The notes under the pieces are model-generated. The model had not been told where the DNA came from. It was given only the letters and a program-made list of their open reading frames with translations, and ran no database searches. The translations under genes and the position numbers were made by a program. A stretch of DNA of 64,000 bases, taken from the NCBI GenBank assembly GCA_963735045.1, contig CAVTIZ010000002.1:620001-684000 (forward strand). The letters run 5' to 3'. How positions within the stretch are numbered: position 1 is the stretch's first letter; each line of letters opens with the position of its first letter. The DNA comes from Salsipaludibacter sp963735045. Lineage in GTDB: Bacteria > Actinomycetota > Nitriliruptoria > Nitriliruptorales > Nitriliruptoraceae. This document shows positions 54,389 to 63,530 of the stretch, in pieces.

Positions 54389-54411
54389 GCAGCGCCACCG
54401 AGGGAGCGGTC

Positions 54412-54930
54412 ATGCAGGTCAACGTCACCGTCGACGGGACGGCCCACACCAACGAGGTCGAACCGCGTCAACTACTCGTCCACCATCTTCGCGAGACCCT
54501 GGGACTGACCGGGGTCAATGTCGGGTGCGACACCTCCAACTGCGGGGCCTGCACCGTCCACCTGGACGGCCGCAGCGTCAAGAGTTGCACCGTGCTGGCC
54601 GTGCAGGCCGACGGACGCGAGGTCACCACGGTCCACGGTCTGGCCACCGACGAGACCACCGAGGAGGGCTGGCACCCGTTGCAGCGGGCCTTCCACGAAG
54701 AACACGGCCTGCAGTGCGGGTACTGCACCCCCGGCATGATCATGGCCGCCGCCGACCTGCTGGGCCAGAACGCCGATCCCTCCGAGGAGGAGATCCGTGA
54801 CGGCCTCGAGGGCAACCTGTGCCGCTGCACCGGCTACGTCAACATCGTGCGGGCCGTCCAGAACGCCGCCCGGGCGAACGGCAACGGCTCCCACGCCCCT
54901 GCCACGGCGGACCAGGAGGTGTCGGCATGA
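54412..54930 (+). CDS. coxS: CO dehydrogenase-family small (2Fe-2S) subunit
   Basis: 172 residues. Plant-type ferredoxin cluster: CDTSNCGACTVHLDG plus a later Cys; second cluster: QCGYCTPGMIM and LCRCTGY. It passes electrons from the molybdenum site in CoxL to the FAD in CoxM. GGGAG is before ATG 54412. It overlaps coxL by ATGA. The order S-L-M differs from M-S-L of classical form I operons. Confidence 0.95.
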   Translation: MQVNVTVDGTAHTNEVEPRQLLVHHLRETLGLTGVNVGCDTSNCGACTVHLDGRSVKSCTVLAVQADGREVTTVHGLATDETTEEGWHPLQRAFHEEHGLQCGYCTPGMIMAAADLLGQNADPSEEEIRDGLEGNLCRCTGYVNIVRAVQNAARANGNGSHAPATADQEVSA

Positions 54931-57446
54931 CGGCGACCGACAACCCCACCCAGACGAAGTCGGTCGGCCAGCCGCTCCTGCGCAAGGAGGACGCGCGCCT
55001 GGTCACCGGTCGCACCAACTTCACCGACGACATCCGCCTGCCCGGCATGGTCCACATGGTGGTCGTTCGGTCCCCGATGGCGCATGCGACGATCACGTCC
55101 GTCGACCTGTCGGGCGCCATGGACATGCCCGGCGTCGTGGCCGCCTACAGCGGCGCCGACCTCGACGACGAGGCCGGGGGCCTGCCCTGTGCGTGGCCGG
55201 TCACCGAGGACATGGTCACCCCCGAGCACAAGGCCCTGGCCGTCGACGAGGTCGCCTACGCCGGTGACGGCGTCGCGGTCGTGCTGGCCACCACCCCCGC
55301 CCAGGCCGTCGACGCGGCCGAGCGGGTGCTGGTGTCCTACGACCCCCTGCCCGCGGTGGTGGACATGAAGGCCGCGATCGCCGACGGTGCCGACCTGGCC
55401 CACAACGACCTCGACTCCAACACCTCCTTCGTGTGGCCCTTCGCCGCGGGCGACATCGACGACGCCTTCGACAACGCCGCGCACGTCGTCGAACGCGAGT
55501 TCGTCAACCAGCGGCTGATCCCGGCCGCGATGGAACCGCGGGCCGTCGTGGCCGCCCCGATGGGCGTGACCGGGGAACTCACGGTCTGGTCGGCGACCCA
55601 GGTGCCCCACATCCTGCGCCTGATGCTGGCCCTGACCGCCGGGATCAACGAGGCCCAGTTGCGGGTCATCGCCCCCGACGTCGGTGGCGGCTTCGGCTCC
55701 AAGCTCAACGTCTACGCCGAGGAGGTCCTCGCGGTCGTGCTGGCCCAGAAGCTGGGGCGGCCGGTCAAGTGGACCGAGACCCGCTCCGAGGGCTTCCAGG
55801 CCACCATCCACGGCCGCGACCAGGTCCAACGGATCGGGCTGGCGCTCGACGAGGACGGTCGCATCCGGGGCCTGAAGGTCGACCTGCTGGCCGACATGGG
55901 CGCCTACCTGCAACTGGTCACGCCCGGCGTGCCGCTGCTGGGCGCGTTCATGTACCCCGCGATCTACAAGATGGACGCCTACGACTTCACGTGCCGGGGG
56001 GTGTTCACCAACAAGACCCCGACCGACGCCTACCGCGGCGCGGGCCGACCCGAGGCGACCTACGCGATCGAGCGCATCATCGACGAGGCCGCCAACGAGC
56101 TCGGCATGGACCCGATGGAGTTCCGCAAGAAGAACTGGATCACCCACGAGGAGTTCCCGTACGACATGATCGCGGGACTGACCTACGACTCGGGCAACTA
56201 CGAGGCCGCGACCGCCAAGGCCATGGAGATGTTCGACTACGACGCACGGCGGGCCGAGCAGGCCAGCCGGCGCGAGTCCGGCGACGGCAGGCAGCTGGGC
56301 ATCGGCATCTCGACCTTCACCGAGATGTGTGGCCTCGCCCCGTCGCGGGTCCTGGGCTCGCTGTCCTACGGCGCCGGCGGGTGGGAGTACGCCGCGGTGC
56401 GGATGCTGCCCAGTGGCAAGGCCGAGGTCATCACGGGCACCAGCCCGCACGGCCAGGGTCACGTGACCGCGTGGAGCCAGATCGCCGCGGACGCCCTGGG
56501 CGTCCCGTTCGAGGACATCGAGGTCCGCCACGGTGACACCTCGGTGGCCCACAAGGGCATGGACACCTACGGCTCGCGGTCGTTGGTCGTGGGTGGCTAC
56601 GCCATCGTGGAGGCCTGCAACAAGGTCGTGGACAAGGCCCGCCGGGTCGCCGCGCACCTGCTGGAGGCCGACGAGGACGACATCGAGTTCAGCGGTGGCA
56701 CGTTCAACGTCGCCGGTGCACCCGAGCAGTCCACGACGATGCAGGAGATCGCGCTGGCGATCTGGGCCGCCCACGACTACCCGGAGGGCATGGAGCCGTC
56801 GCTGGACTCCGACGCGACGATCGACCCGGAGAACTTCTCGTTCCCGCACGGCACCCACCTCGCGCTGGTGGAGGTCGACACCGAGACCGGCAAGGTCGAC
56901 CTGCTCGACTACGTGTCGGTCGACGACATCGGCAACGTGGTGAACCCGCAGATCGTCGAGGGCCAGGTGCACGGTGGCCTCGCGCAGGGCATCGCCCAGG
57001 CGCTCTACGAGGGCGTGGTGTACGACGACGCCGGCAACCTGCAGACCGGGACCCTGGTGGACTACTACGTCCCCGGCACGCCCGACCTGCCGACGTTCCG
57101 GACCGCCCGGACCGAGACCCCGGCGACGTCCAACCCCCTCGGGGTCAAGGGTGTCGGCGAGGCCGGCACGATCGCGTCCACGCCGGCCATCATGAATGCG
57201 GTCATCGACGCCCTGCGACCGCAGGGCGTGGACGAGGTCCTGATGCCGGCGTCGCCCCGCAACGTCTGGACGGCGTTGCAGCATGCCCGCGAGACCGGCT
57301 CCACCGACGACCAGGACGTCCAGGACGCCGACGCACGCGGCTCCGATGCCGCCCCCGACGGGGGTGGGGCGTCCACTGCCGGTGAGGCCCAGCATGCCGG
57401 CGGCGACGCCGGATCCGATGGTTCCAGCGATGGGGGTGCCGCATGA
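54927..57446 (+). CDS. coxL: molybdenum hydroxylase large subunit, form II CO dehydrogenase type
   Basis: 839 residues. It carries the molybdopterin-binding blocks GGGFGSKLNVYAEE, GTSPHGQGHVTAWSQIAADALG and KGVGEAGTIAS with the catalytic Glu. The active-site loop reads AYRGAGR (~369-375), the form II signature; form I enzymes have AYXCSFR with the Cu-ligand Cys. So oxidation of CO is possible but not certain; other aldehydes or purine-like substrates are alternatives. An Ala/Gly/Asp-rich C-terminal tail of ~45 residues is unusual. It overlaps both neighbours by ATGA. Confidence 0.93.
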   Translation: MTATDNPTQTKSVGQPLLRKEDARLVTGRTNFTDDIRLPGMVHMVVVRSPMAHATITSVDLSGAMDMPGVVAAYSGADLDDEAGGLPCAWPVTEDMVTPEHKALAVDEVAYAGDGVAVVLATTPAQAVDAAERVLVSYDPLPAVVDMKAAIADGADLAHNDLDSNTSFVWPFAAGDIDDAFDNAAHVVEREFVNQRLIPAAMEPRAVVAAPMGVTGELTVWSATQVPHILRLMLALTAGINEAQLRVIAPDVGGGFGSKLNVYAEEVLAVVLAQKLGRPVKWTETRSEGFQATIHGRDQVQRIGLALDEDGRIRGLKVDLLADMGAYLQLVTPGVPLLGAFMYPAIYKMDAYDFTCRGVFTNKTPTDAYRGAGRPEATYAIERIIDEAANELGMDPMEFRKKNWITHEEFPYDMIAGLTYDSGNYEAATAKAMEMFDYDARRAEQASRRESGDGRQLGIGISTFTEMCGLAPSRVLGSLSYGAGGWEYAAVRMLPSGKAEVITGTSPHGQGHVTAWSQIAADALGVPFEDIEVRHGDTSVAHKGMDTYGSRSLVVGGYAIVEACNKVVDKARRVAAHLLEADEDDIEFSGGTFNVAGAPEQSTTMQEIALAIWAAHDYPEGMEPSLDSDATIDPENFSFPHGTHLALVEVDTETGKVDLLDYVSVDDIGNVVNPQIVEGQVHGGLAQGIAQALYEGVVYDDAGNLQTGTLVDYYVPGTPDLPTFRTARTETPATSNPLGVKGVGEAGTIASTPAIMNAVIDALRPQGVDEVLMPASPRNVWTALQHARETGSTDDQDVQDADARGSDAAPDGGGASTAGEAQHAGGDAGSDGSSDGGAA

Positions 57447-58291
57447 TCCCGGCCAGCTTCGACTACATCCGGGCCGACTCGGCCGAGGCGGCCGTGGCCG
57501 CCCTGGGCGAGCACGGTGACGACGCCAAGGTGCTGGCCGGTGGCCACAGCCTGATCCCGATGATGCGGCTGCGCCTGGCCGTGCCGGAGGTGCTGGTGGA
57601 CGTGTCGTCCGCGCAGGACCTGCGCGGGGTGACCGACGAGGGCGACCACCTGGTGATCGGTGCCTGCACGACCCACGACGAGGTCGTCCACGACGAGTTG
57701 GTGCGTGCCCACTGCGGCGTGCTCAGCCACGTGGCCGAGACCATCGGGGACCCGCAGGTCCGCCACCGCGGCACCATCGGTGGCGGCCTGGCCCACGGCG
57801 ACAGTGCCGGGGACCTGCCGGCCACCGCCCTTGCCCTGGACGCCACGATGGTCATCGCGGGCCAGGACGGCCAGCGTGAGGTGGCCGCCGCGGACTTCTT
57901 CGTGGACTACCTCGAGACCGCGGTCGCCGCCGACGAACTGCTGGTGGCGATCAAGGTCCCCAAGCTCGACGACTCGTGGTCGTGGGACTACCAGAAGTTC
58001 GGCCGCGTGGCCCAGGCCTGGGCGATCGTCGGGTCGCTGGCACTGGTCAGCTCCAACGGCTCGATCAGCGAGGCACGGGTCGGCCTGACCCACATGGGCA
58101 GTGGCCCGGTGCGGGCCTCGGCGACGGAGGCCGCGTTGGCCGGTGGCTCGACCGACGCCATCGCCACGGCCGCGGACGCCGCGGCCGAGGGCACCGAGCC
58201 GCCGTCGGACCTCAACGCCGACGCGGACTTCCGACGTCACCTCGCCCGGGTCCTGACCCGGCGCGCACTGGAGACCGCGGTCGCCAACTGA
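57443..58291 (+). CDS. coxM: CO dehydrogenase-family FAD subunit
   Basis: 282 residues. FAD-binding motifs AGGHSLIPMMRLRLA and TIGGGLAHGDSAGDLP are in the expected places, with a C-terminal CoxM-type domain (ARVGLTHMGSGPVRA). It takes electrons from the CoxS clusters and hands them to the membrane quinone, perhaps through CoxG. The start overlaps coxL by ATGA; a hairpin terminator follows its stop. Confidence 0.95.
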   Translation: MIPASFDYIRADSAEAAVAALGEHGDDAKVLAGGHSLIPMMRLRLAVPEVLVDVSSAQDLRGVTDEGDHLVIGACTTHDEVVHDELVRAHCGVLSHVAETIGDPQVRHRGTIGGGLAHGDSAGDLPATALALDATMVIAGQDGQREVAAADFFVDYLETAVAADELLVAIKVPKLDDSWSWDYQKFGRVAQAWAIVGSLALVSSNGSISEARVGLTHMGSGPVRASATEAALAGGSTDAIATAADAAAEGTEPPSDLNADADFRRHLARVLTRRALETAVAN

Positions 58292-58304
58292 GCGCCACCT
58301 CCTC

Positions 58305-58334
58305 GACGGCGGGTCCCCACCGGGGCCCGCCGTC
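58305..58334 (+). terminator. terminator hairpin after coxM
   Basis: GACGGCGGG-T-CCCC-ACC-GGGG-CCCGCCGTC: a 13-base stem with one bulged T and a 3-base loop, 13 bases behind the coxM stop. It closes the cox operon. Confidence 0.7.
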
Positions 58335-58422
58335 GTGCGTGCCCCGTCCGACCCGCCGCGGCACCGGCCGCGCTCGTCGGCCACCCTGCACGACCACGCC
58401 GCACCCGACGGACCGGACCCCC

Positions 58423-60123
58423 GTGGACACCCCGCTGAACCTCGCTCGTACCGCCGACCTGTGGTGGAAGAACGCCGTCCTGTACTGCCTGGACGTCGAG
58501 ACCTACCAGGACTCCGACGCCGACGGCATCGGCGACTTCGCCGGCCTGACCAGCCGCGTGGACCACCTGGCCGGGCTGGGGGTCACCTGCATCTGGCTGA
58601 TGCCGTTCTACCCCACGCCCAACCGCGACGACGGCTACGACCTGACCGACCACTACGCCATCGACCCCGCCCTGGGCACGTTCGGCGACTTCACCGAGTT
58701 CATGCGCACCGCGGGCGACCGTGGCATCCGGGTCATCGCCGACCTGGTGGTCAACCACACCTCCGACCAGCACCCGTGGTTCCAGTCGGCGCGCTCCGAC
58801 CCGGACTCGCCGTACCGCGACTGGTACGTCTGGCGCGACGAGATCCCCGAGGAGGGTCCGCACGGGGTCGTGTTCCCGGGTGAGCAGGAGGCTGCCTGGA
58901 CCTTCGACGAGCAGGCCGGGCAGTACTACCACCACCGCTTCTACGCCCACCAGCCGGACCTCAACGTCGCCAACGAGGCCGTCCGTGAGGAGATCCGCAA
59001 GGTCATCGGATTCTGGTTGGCCCAGGGCCTGTCCGGCTTCCGGGTCGACGCCGTGCCGTTCTTCCTCGAGACCGAGGGCATCGACGAGGAGATGGAACTC
59101 GCCCCGCACGACTACCTGCGGGACCTGTGCGCGTTCCTGACCCGGCGCAACGGCGACGCCATCATGCTCGGCGAGGTCAACCTCGAACCCGACCAGCAGC
59201 GCGAGTTCTTCGGTGACGAGGACGGCGACGAACTGCAGATGCTGTTCAACTTCACCGGGATGCAGGCGATGTACCTGGCGCTGGCGCGTCGCGACGCGAC
59301 CCCGTTGGTCGCGGCCCTGCGCTCGCTGCCCGAGGTGCCGTCCGACAACCAGTGGGCGACGTTCGTGCGCAACCACGACGAGCTCACCCTGGACAAGCTC
59401 ACCGACGCCGAGCGCGAGGAGGTGTTCGCGGCCTTCGGCCCGGATCCCGACATGCAGCTGTACGACCGCGGGCTGCGCCGCCGGCTGCCCCCCATGCTGG
59501 TCCAGGACGCGGATGCCGACGCGGATGCCGACGCGGACGACGACGTCCACGACCGGGTCCGCCTGGTGTACAGCCTGCTGTTCGCGCTGCCCGGCACGCC
59601 GACGATCTTCTACGGCGAGGAGATCGGCATGGGCGAGAACCTCGCGGTGGAGGGCCGCCGGTCCGTGCGCACGCCGATGCAGTGGCGGGACGGTCCGACC
59701 GGGGGGTTCTCCACGGCGGAGCCGGAGGCGCTGCGGCGACCCCTGCCCGATGGGCCGTTCGGCCCCGACCACGTCAACGTGGCGGACCAGCGCCACGACG
59801 ACGCGTCGCTGCTGGCCTGGTTCCATCGCATGATCCGTGTCCGCCGCGTGACCCCCGAGTTGGGGTGGGGTGCCTGGCAGGTGCTCGACGTCGGGTCCGA
59901 CGGCGTCCTGGCGCTGCGCCACGACTGGGAGGGTTCGGTGGTGGTGACCCTGCACAACCTCGGTCCCGACCCGGTGGACGTGGGTGTCGACGTGGCCCCG
60001 CCCGCCGGGCTCACCCACGCCACGGACCTGTTGGGTGACGACCACCGGGTCCTCGACGACGGTGTCCTCGCGGTCACCCTTGGCGTCAACGGCCACCGCT
60101 GGTTCCGCCTCGGGGACGGCTGA
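58423..60123 (+). CDS. GH13 alpha-amylase-family enzyme, trehalose synthase-like
   Basis: 566 residues. TIM-barrel motifs: IADLVVNHTS, GFRVDAVPFF (nucleophile D209), IMLGEVNL (acid/base E251) and FVRNHDELT. The N-terminal WWKNAVLYCLDVETYQDSDADGIGDF resembles trehalose synthase (TreS), which interconverts maltose and trehalose, but relatives with other roles exist. An Asp-Ala repeat (DADADADADDD) is inserted near residue 365. GTG 58423 lacks a clear ribosome site; the first MxNL-like residues fit the family start. It lies between cox genes but has no obvious role there. Confidence 0.85.
   Translation: MDTPLNLARTADLWWKNAVLYCLDVETYQDSDADGIGDFAGLTSRVDHLAGLGVTCIWLMPFYPTPNRDDGYDLTDHYAIDPALGTFGDFTEFMRTAGDRGIRVIADLVVNHTSDQHPWFQSARSDPDSPYRDWYVWRDEIPEEGPHGVVFPGEQEAAWTFDEQAGQYYHHRFYAHQPDLNVANEAVREEIRKVIGFWLAQGLSGFRVDAVPFFLETEGIDEEMELAPHDYLRDLCAFLTRRNGDAIMLGEVNLEPDQQREFFGDEDGDELQMLFNFTGMQAMYLALARRDATPLVAALRSLPEVPSDNQWATFVRNHDELTLDKLTDAEREEVFAAFGPDPDMQLYDRGLRRRLPPMLVQDADADADADADDDVHDRVRLVYSLLFALPGTPTIFYGEEIGMGENLAVEGRRSVRTPMQWRDGPTGGFSTAEPEALRRPLPDGPFGPDHVNVADQRHDDASLLAWFHRMIRVRRVTPELGWGAWQVLDVGSDGVLALRHDWEGSVVVTLHNLGPDPVDVGVDVAPPAGLTHATDLLGDDHRVLDDGVLAVTLGVNGHRWFRLGDG
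59509..59538 (+). repeat. 12-base tandem repeat in the GH13 gene
   Basis: GCGGATGCCGAC twice plus a half unit, coding DADADADADD in a surface loop. It is a simple-sequence expansion in frame. Confidence 0.75.
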
Positions 60124-60212
60124 ACCGCGGCCGCCCCCACGCCCCCGTCGGCGCTCGGCGACCTAGTCTCGTCGTGCCGGCCTCGACCCCGCCCGTCACA
60201 CAGGAGCACGCC

Positions 60213-61064
60213 ATGGAGTTCACCAACACGTTCACCGTCCCGGCGGGCATCGACGAGGCCTTCGCCACCCTGACCGATCTCGAGAAGGTCGCCCCGTGCA
60301 TGCCCGGGGCCAAGCTGGAGACCGTCGACGGGGACGCCTACACCGGTCGGGTCAAGGTCAAGGTCGGGCCGATGAGCCTCACCTATCGCGGCACCGCCGA
60401 GCTGGTGGACGTCGACGACGAGGCACACACGGCCCGGATCGAGGCCCGCGGCAGCGAGGCCCGCGGCGGTGGCACCGCCAACGCCGACGTCTCGGCCTCC
60501 ATGACGGAGGTCGAGGACGGTACCGAGGTGGTGGTGACCACGGCCATCGACATCACCGGCAAGCCGGCCCAGTTCGGTCGCGGGGTCATGGGTGACGTCG
60601 GCAAGAAGATCATCGACGCCTTCGCCGACTGCCTGTCCCGCAAGTTCGACGACCCCGAGGTCGACACGCCTGCCCCGGACGGGTCGGGGGACGCATCCAG
60701 CGACGGATCCGGCGACGGATCGGACGGCGGTCCCGGGGACGACGCCGCCGACGACGACCTGGACGGTGGCGAGACCGGTGTCACCCCGGACGGCAGCGCG
60801 GTCGACGCGCCGTCCGCGGCCACGCCGGCCCAGGCCGCAGCGGCCAGCGCCCAGACGGTGGCCGACACCATGGCCAGCGAGCCGGCGAGCCCGCCGCCGT
60901 CGGGGCCCCGGACGGTGGCCGACACCGAGCCCGAGGTCGAGGCGCTGGACCTGATGGACGTCGCGGGTGGGTCGGTCGCCCGGCGTGCGGTGCCGGCGCT
61001 GGGCATCCTGGCCCTGGTGGGCCTGGTCATCTGGCTGCTGCGGCGGTCGGGCGACGACGACTGA
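60213..61064 (+). CDS. coxG: CoxG-like SRPBCC protein with membrane anchor
   Basis: 283 residues. The N-terminal SRPBCC domain of CoxG type (~1-150): MEFTNTFTVPAGIDEAFATLTDLEKVAPCMPG, YRGTAELVD, and FGRGVMGDVGKKIIDAFADCL. A long acidic Asp/Gly/Ser linker (~152-255) follows, then a C-terminal helix (VPALGILALVGLVIWLL) that should anchor it in the membrane. CoxG proteins link CO dehydrogenase to the membrane quinone pool. AGGAG lies 7 bases before ATG 60213. A TAGTCT box (60164-60169) four bases before GTG 60174 would allow a leaderless alternative start with 13 extra residues. Confidence 0.88.
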   Translation: MEFTNTFTVPAGIDEAFATLTDLEKVAPCMPGAKLETVDGDAYTGRVKVKVGPMSLTYRGTAELVDVDDEAHTARIEARGSEARGGGTANADVSASMTEVEDGTEVVVTTAIDITGKPAQFGRGVMGDVGKKIIDAFADCLSRKFDDPEVDTPAPDGSGDASSDGSGDGSDGGPGDDAADDDLDGGETGVTPDGSAVDAPSAATPAQAAAASAQTVADTMASEPASPPPSGPRTVADTEPEVEALDLMDVAGGSVARRAVPALGILALVGLVIWLLRRSGDDD

Positions 61065-61085
61065 CGGCACGACGCCCACTGCTCG

Positions 61086-61865
61086 TCAGGCGCGGGCCCA
61101 GGCCACCAGGTCGAGGCTGGCGGCCACCGGCCGGACGGTGTCGTCGACCACGACGAAGTCCTCGGGCCGAACCGATCGGACCAGGGCGCGCGTGCGGTCG
61201 TCCCACCCGGACGGATCGGCCAGGACCGCCACCGGGTCCTCGCCGACGTGGGTCGCCAGCCGTTGTGCCAGCACCGGGGCGTGGTGGACCCCGAGCAGGT
61301 CCACGACCTCCAGCCCGACCGCGGTGAGCAGCGTCGTGAGTTCGTCGGCGTCGTACTCGCGGACATGGAACGGGTTGCGCGGACCGTCGCCGCTCGGTGT
61401 GAACGTGGCCCGGTTCGGCGTGGACACCACCACGGTCCCGCCCGGGTGCACCACTCGCGCCAGTTCCGCCAACGCGATCGCCGGGTCCGCCAGGTGTTCC
61501 ACCACCTGGAGGCACACGGCCGCGTCGAGGGTGTCGTCCACCAGCGGCAGGTCCTCGAGGTCGCCTTCGACCACGTCGACCTCGGCGACGGCGTCGGAGG
61601 CGTACCGGGCACGGGCATGGGCGGCGGTGGCCGCATCGCGTTCCACCCCGATGACGCCACGCGTGCCGGCCGCACGCAGGATCGCCAGTCCGTAGCCCTC
61701 GCCACAGCCGGCGTCCAGGACCGTCCCGACCACGCGGGACGCGGCGTGGTCGTAGGCGACGACGTGGCGTTGGAACCAGTAGTTCTCGTCCGGGACGTCG
61801 GGCATCGTCCGCTCACCCGTCAACGTCAGGGGCGTGCGGCCGGGGCCGGTGGGGGAGGAGGTCAT
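61086..61865 (-). CDS. class I SAM-dependent methyltransferase
   Basis: 259 residues. LTGERTMPDVPDENYWFQRHVVAY at the N-terminus is a signature of actinobacterial methyltransferases that often lie by polysaccharide or glycogen-branching genes. The SAM site is VLDAGCGEGYG, followed by VVCLQVVEHLADP-like motif and VVHPGGTVVVSTPNR. The acceptor may be a sugar of a glycan, but that is inference from relatives. It is convergent with coxG, 21 bases apart. Confidence 0.87.
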   Translation of the reverse strand: MTSSPTGPGRTPLTLTGERTMPDVPDENYWFQRHVVAYDHAASRVVGTVLDAGCGEGYGLAILRAAGTRGVIGVERDAATAAHARARYASDAVAEVDVVEGDLEDLPLVDDTLDAAVCLQVVEHLADPAIALAELARVVHPGGTVVVSTPNRATFTPSGDGPRNPFHVREYDADELTTLLTAVGLEVVDLLGVHHAPVLAQRLATHVGEDPVAVLADPSGWDDRTRALVRSVRPEDFVVVDDTVRPVAASLDLVAWARA

Positions 61866-61939
61866 GGTCTCGAGTGAACCAGCCCACGTCGTCGGGGGTC
61901 GTCGAATCGGGATGTGGGGGCGTCGACGTCGCGGACGGC

Positions 61940-63445
61940 TCAGCCCTCGGGCGTGTAGGCCACCAGGCGCAGGGCGCCGCCACGGAAGCCCTGCAGGACC
62001 ACCACCTCGCTGCCACTGCCCACCACCTCGGCCTGGCGCAGGTCCAGCGGAACCTGCCAGCGCTGCGACAGGTCGTCGGGGTCGAACAGGCTCAGTCGTC
62101 GCCGATCGTCGGGACCGTGGGCCAGCAACACCCCGTCCTGGGTGACCACCGGCCAGGTCGTCACGACGACGTCCTGGGTCCCGAGCACGTCGCCGTCTGC
62201 ATCCAGCAGCGCGAACGTCGCAGCATCCGGTGACCGCGACCAGATGCCGGCCGCCTCGCCGATCGACATCCCCGAGCGGTCCAGCAGCAGGCGCAGGTCG
62301 CCCGCCCCGGTCACGAACGGCTGGGGCTGACCGGGGGTCCGTGCCGTCACGGTCCCGTCGTCGACGTCGACCGCGACCGTGTCCCGCTCACCCACGACCA
62401 CCAGGTGGTCGTCGCCGAACGTCGCCATCCACCACCACGTGCCGGCCCCGAGGTCGCGCCGCCACGCCTCGGTGCCGTCCCGATCGGTCGAGACCAGGGT
62501 TGCGCCGTCCAAGCTGAGCACCCGGTCGCGGGACACGATCGGCGCCCGGGGCTGGTTCGGATCGACGGGGGCGCGTCCGACCACCGCTCCCCGGGGGTCG
62601 ACCAGGACCCACTCGCCGCCGGTGTCCCAGGCCAGGCCGTCACCGGCGGGCTGGCAGCTGGAGTTCGACCCCTCCGAGGTGAACACGAACCGCCCGGTCG
62701 GGGGATGCACCACGCCACATCCGCGGTCCCCGGTCACCCACAACTCGCCGGTCCGCAGACGCCCGGCCGACGACTCGTCGGTGGCGGCCTGCTCCCACAG
62801 GGGGTTGCCGGTGGCTGCGGCGATGCCGACCAGTCGGGCGGAAGGGCGCTCGGGGAGGAACACCGGGACCACCGGACGGTCGCCGTCCACGACCACGACC
62901 AGGCTCGTCGGGTCCTGCCGGACCGACCACACGACGTCGCCGGTGCGACCGTCACGTCGCTGCAGGACGTGGCCGTCGGACGCGCCGGGGGCCGGCTGCT
63001 GGAGGACCACGTCGTCGCCGACCACCGCGACGGGCTGCCACCCACCGTCGACCGCCGCGACGTCCCACCGTCGGGTGACGACGTCGACGGGGGCCGACCA
63101 CGACGAGTCCAGACGTCCGTCGCCCGCCGCGAACGTCCACGCGGTCAGGCCGGCCGCGACGACGACCACGACCACCAGGACGGGCGCGAGCCACCTGCGG
63201 GCCCCGGAGCCGGTGTCCGGGTCGCCCCCGACCCGGCGGTCGGGCGGATCGCCGTCCATGGACACCGGCGCCAGGTCCGGGCCGGGCGGGTCACCGACCT
63301 CCATGTCGAGGGACCGGGAGGGCCGGACGGCCCGGTCCGGGTCTGGGGCCGGGTCTGGACCGGGGTCTGGACCGGGGTCTGGACCGGGGTCTGGGGCCAC
63401 GTCGGGCGCCGTGGGGTGCATGGCGTCGGGACGTGACCGGGTCAC
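61940..63445 (-). CDS. membrane-anchored PQQ-like beta-propeller protein
   Basis: 501 residues. A cytoplasmic Pro/Asp/Gly-rich N-terminus (DPGPDP repeats, ~17-36), one transmembrane helix (~86-108, LAPVLVVVVVVAAGLTAWTFAAG), and an extracellular propeller with blades such as RDGRTGDVVWSV, LVGIAAATGNPLWEQ and LSLFDPDDLSQRW. Such WD/PQQ-like propellers are scaffolds; no cofactor site is visible. GTG 63445 is chosen for GAAGG 7 bases upstream; ATG 63421 is a second choice. A TAGCGT box lies at 63478-63473. Confidence 0.82.
   Translation of the reverse strand: MTRSRPDAMHPTAPDVAPDPGPDPGPDPGPDPAPDPDRAVRPSRSLDMEVGDPPGPDLAPVSMDGDPPDRRVGGDPDTGSGARRWLAPVLVVVVVVAAGLTAWTFAAGDGRLDSSWSAPVDVVTRRWDVAAVDGGWQPVAVVGDDVVLQQPAPGASDGHVLQRRDGRTGDVVWSVRQDPTSLVVVVDGDRPVVPVFLPERPSARLVGIAAATGNPLWEQAATDESSAGRLRTGELWVTGDRGCGVVHPPTGRFVFTSEGSNSSCQPAGDGLAWDTGGEWVLVDPRGAVVGRAPVDPNQPRAPIVSRDRVLSLDGATLVSTDRDGTEAWRRDLGAGTWWWMATFGDDHLVVVGERDTVAVDVDDGTVTARTPGQPQPFVTGAGDLRLLLDRSGMSIGEAAGIWSRSPDAATFALLDADGDVLGTQDVVVTTWPVVTQDGVLLAHGPDDRRRLSLFDPDDLSQRWQVPLDLRQAEVVGSGSEVVVLQGFRGGALRLVAYTPEG
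63341..63395. repeat. 12-base tandem repeats in the propeller gene
   Basis: About four units of GTCTGGACCGGG on the plus strand; on the minus strand they encode DPGP repeats in the N-terminal cytoplasmic tail. Simple-sequence expansion in frame. Confidence 0.8.
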
Positions 63446-63472
63446 GGATGGCCTTCGGACGGGGCAGGGTCG

Positions 63473-63478
63473 ACGCTA
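63473..63478 (-). promoter_or_regulatory. candidate -10 box of the propeller gene
   Basis: TAGCGT on the minus strand, 27 bases before GTG 63445. Its divergent partner is at 63531-63536. Confidence 0.4.
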
Positions 63479-63530
63479 TCGGCGCCCCGGCGTCCGGGTG
63501 CCGGGTGCCGGGTGCGATCATCGATCCGGG

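Larger units (their letters stand above)
54105..54411 (+). promoter_or_regulatory. 307-base upstream and leader region of the cox operon
   Basis: No gene. It contains a promoter (54192-54220), then about 190 bases of likely 5' leader. In the leader are CCCCGC...GCGGGG (54223-54243), a G/C-rich middle, and a perfect 20-base palindrome at 54369-54388. The structure could be an operator or a regulated RNA leader. Confidence 0.45.

Noticed and set aside
54105..54411. A named riboswitch (for example the Moco RNA motif) before coxS
   Set aside because: The stems seen do not let me recognise the known motif; only a structured leader is reported.
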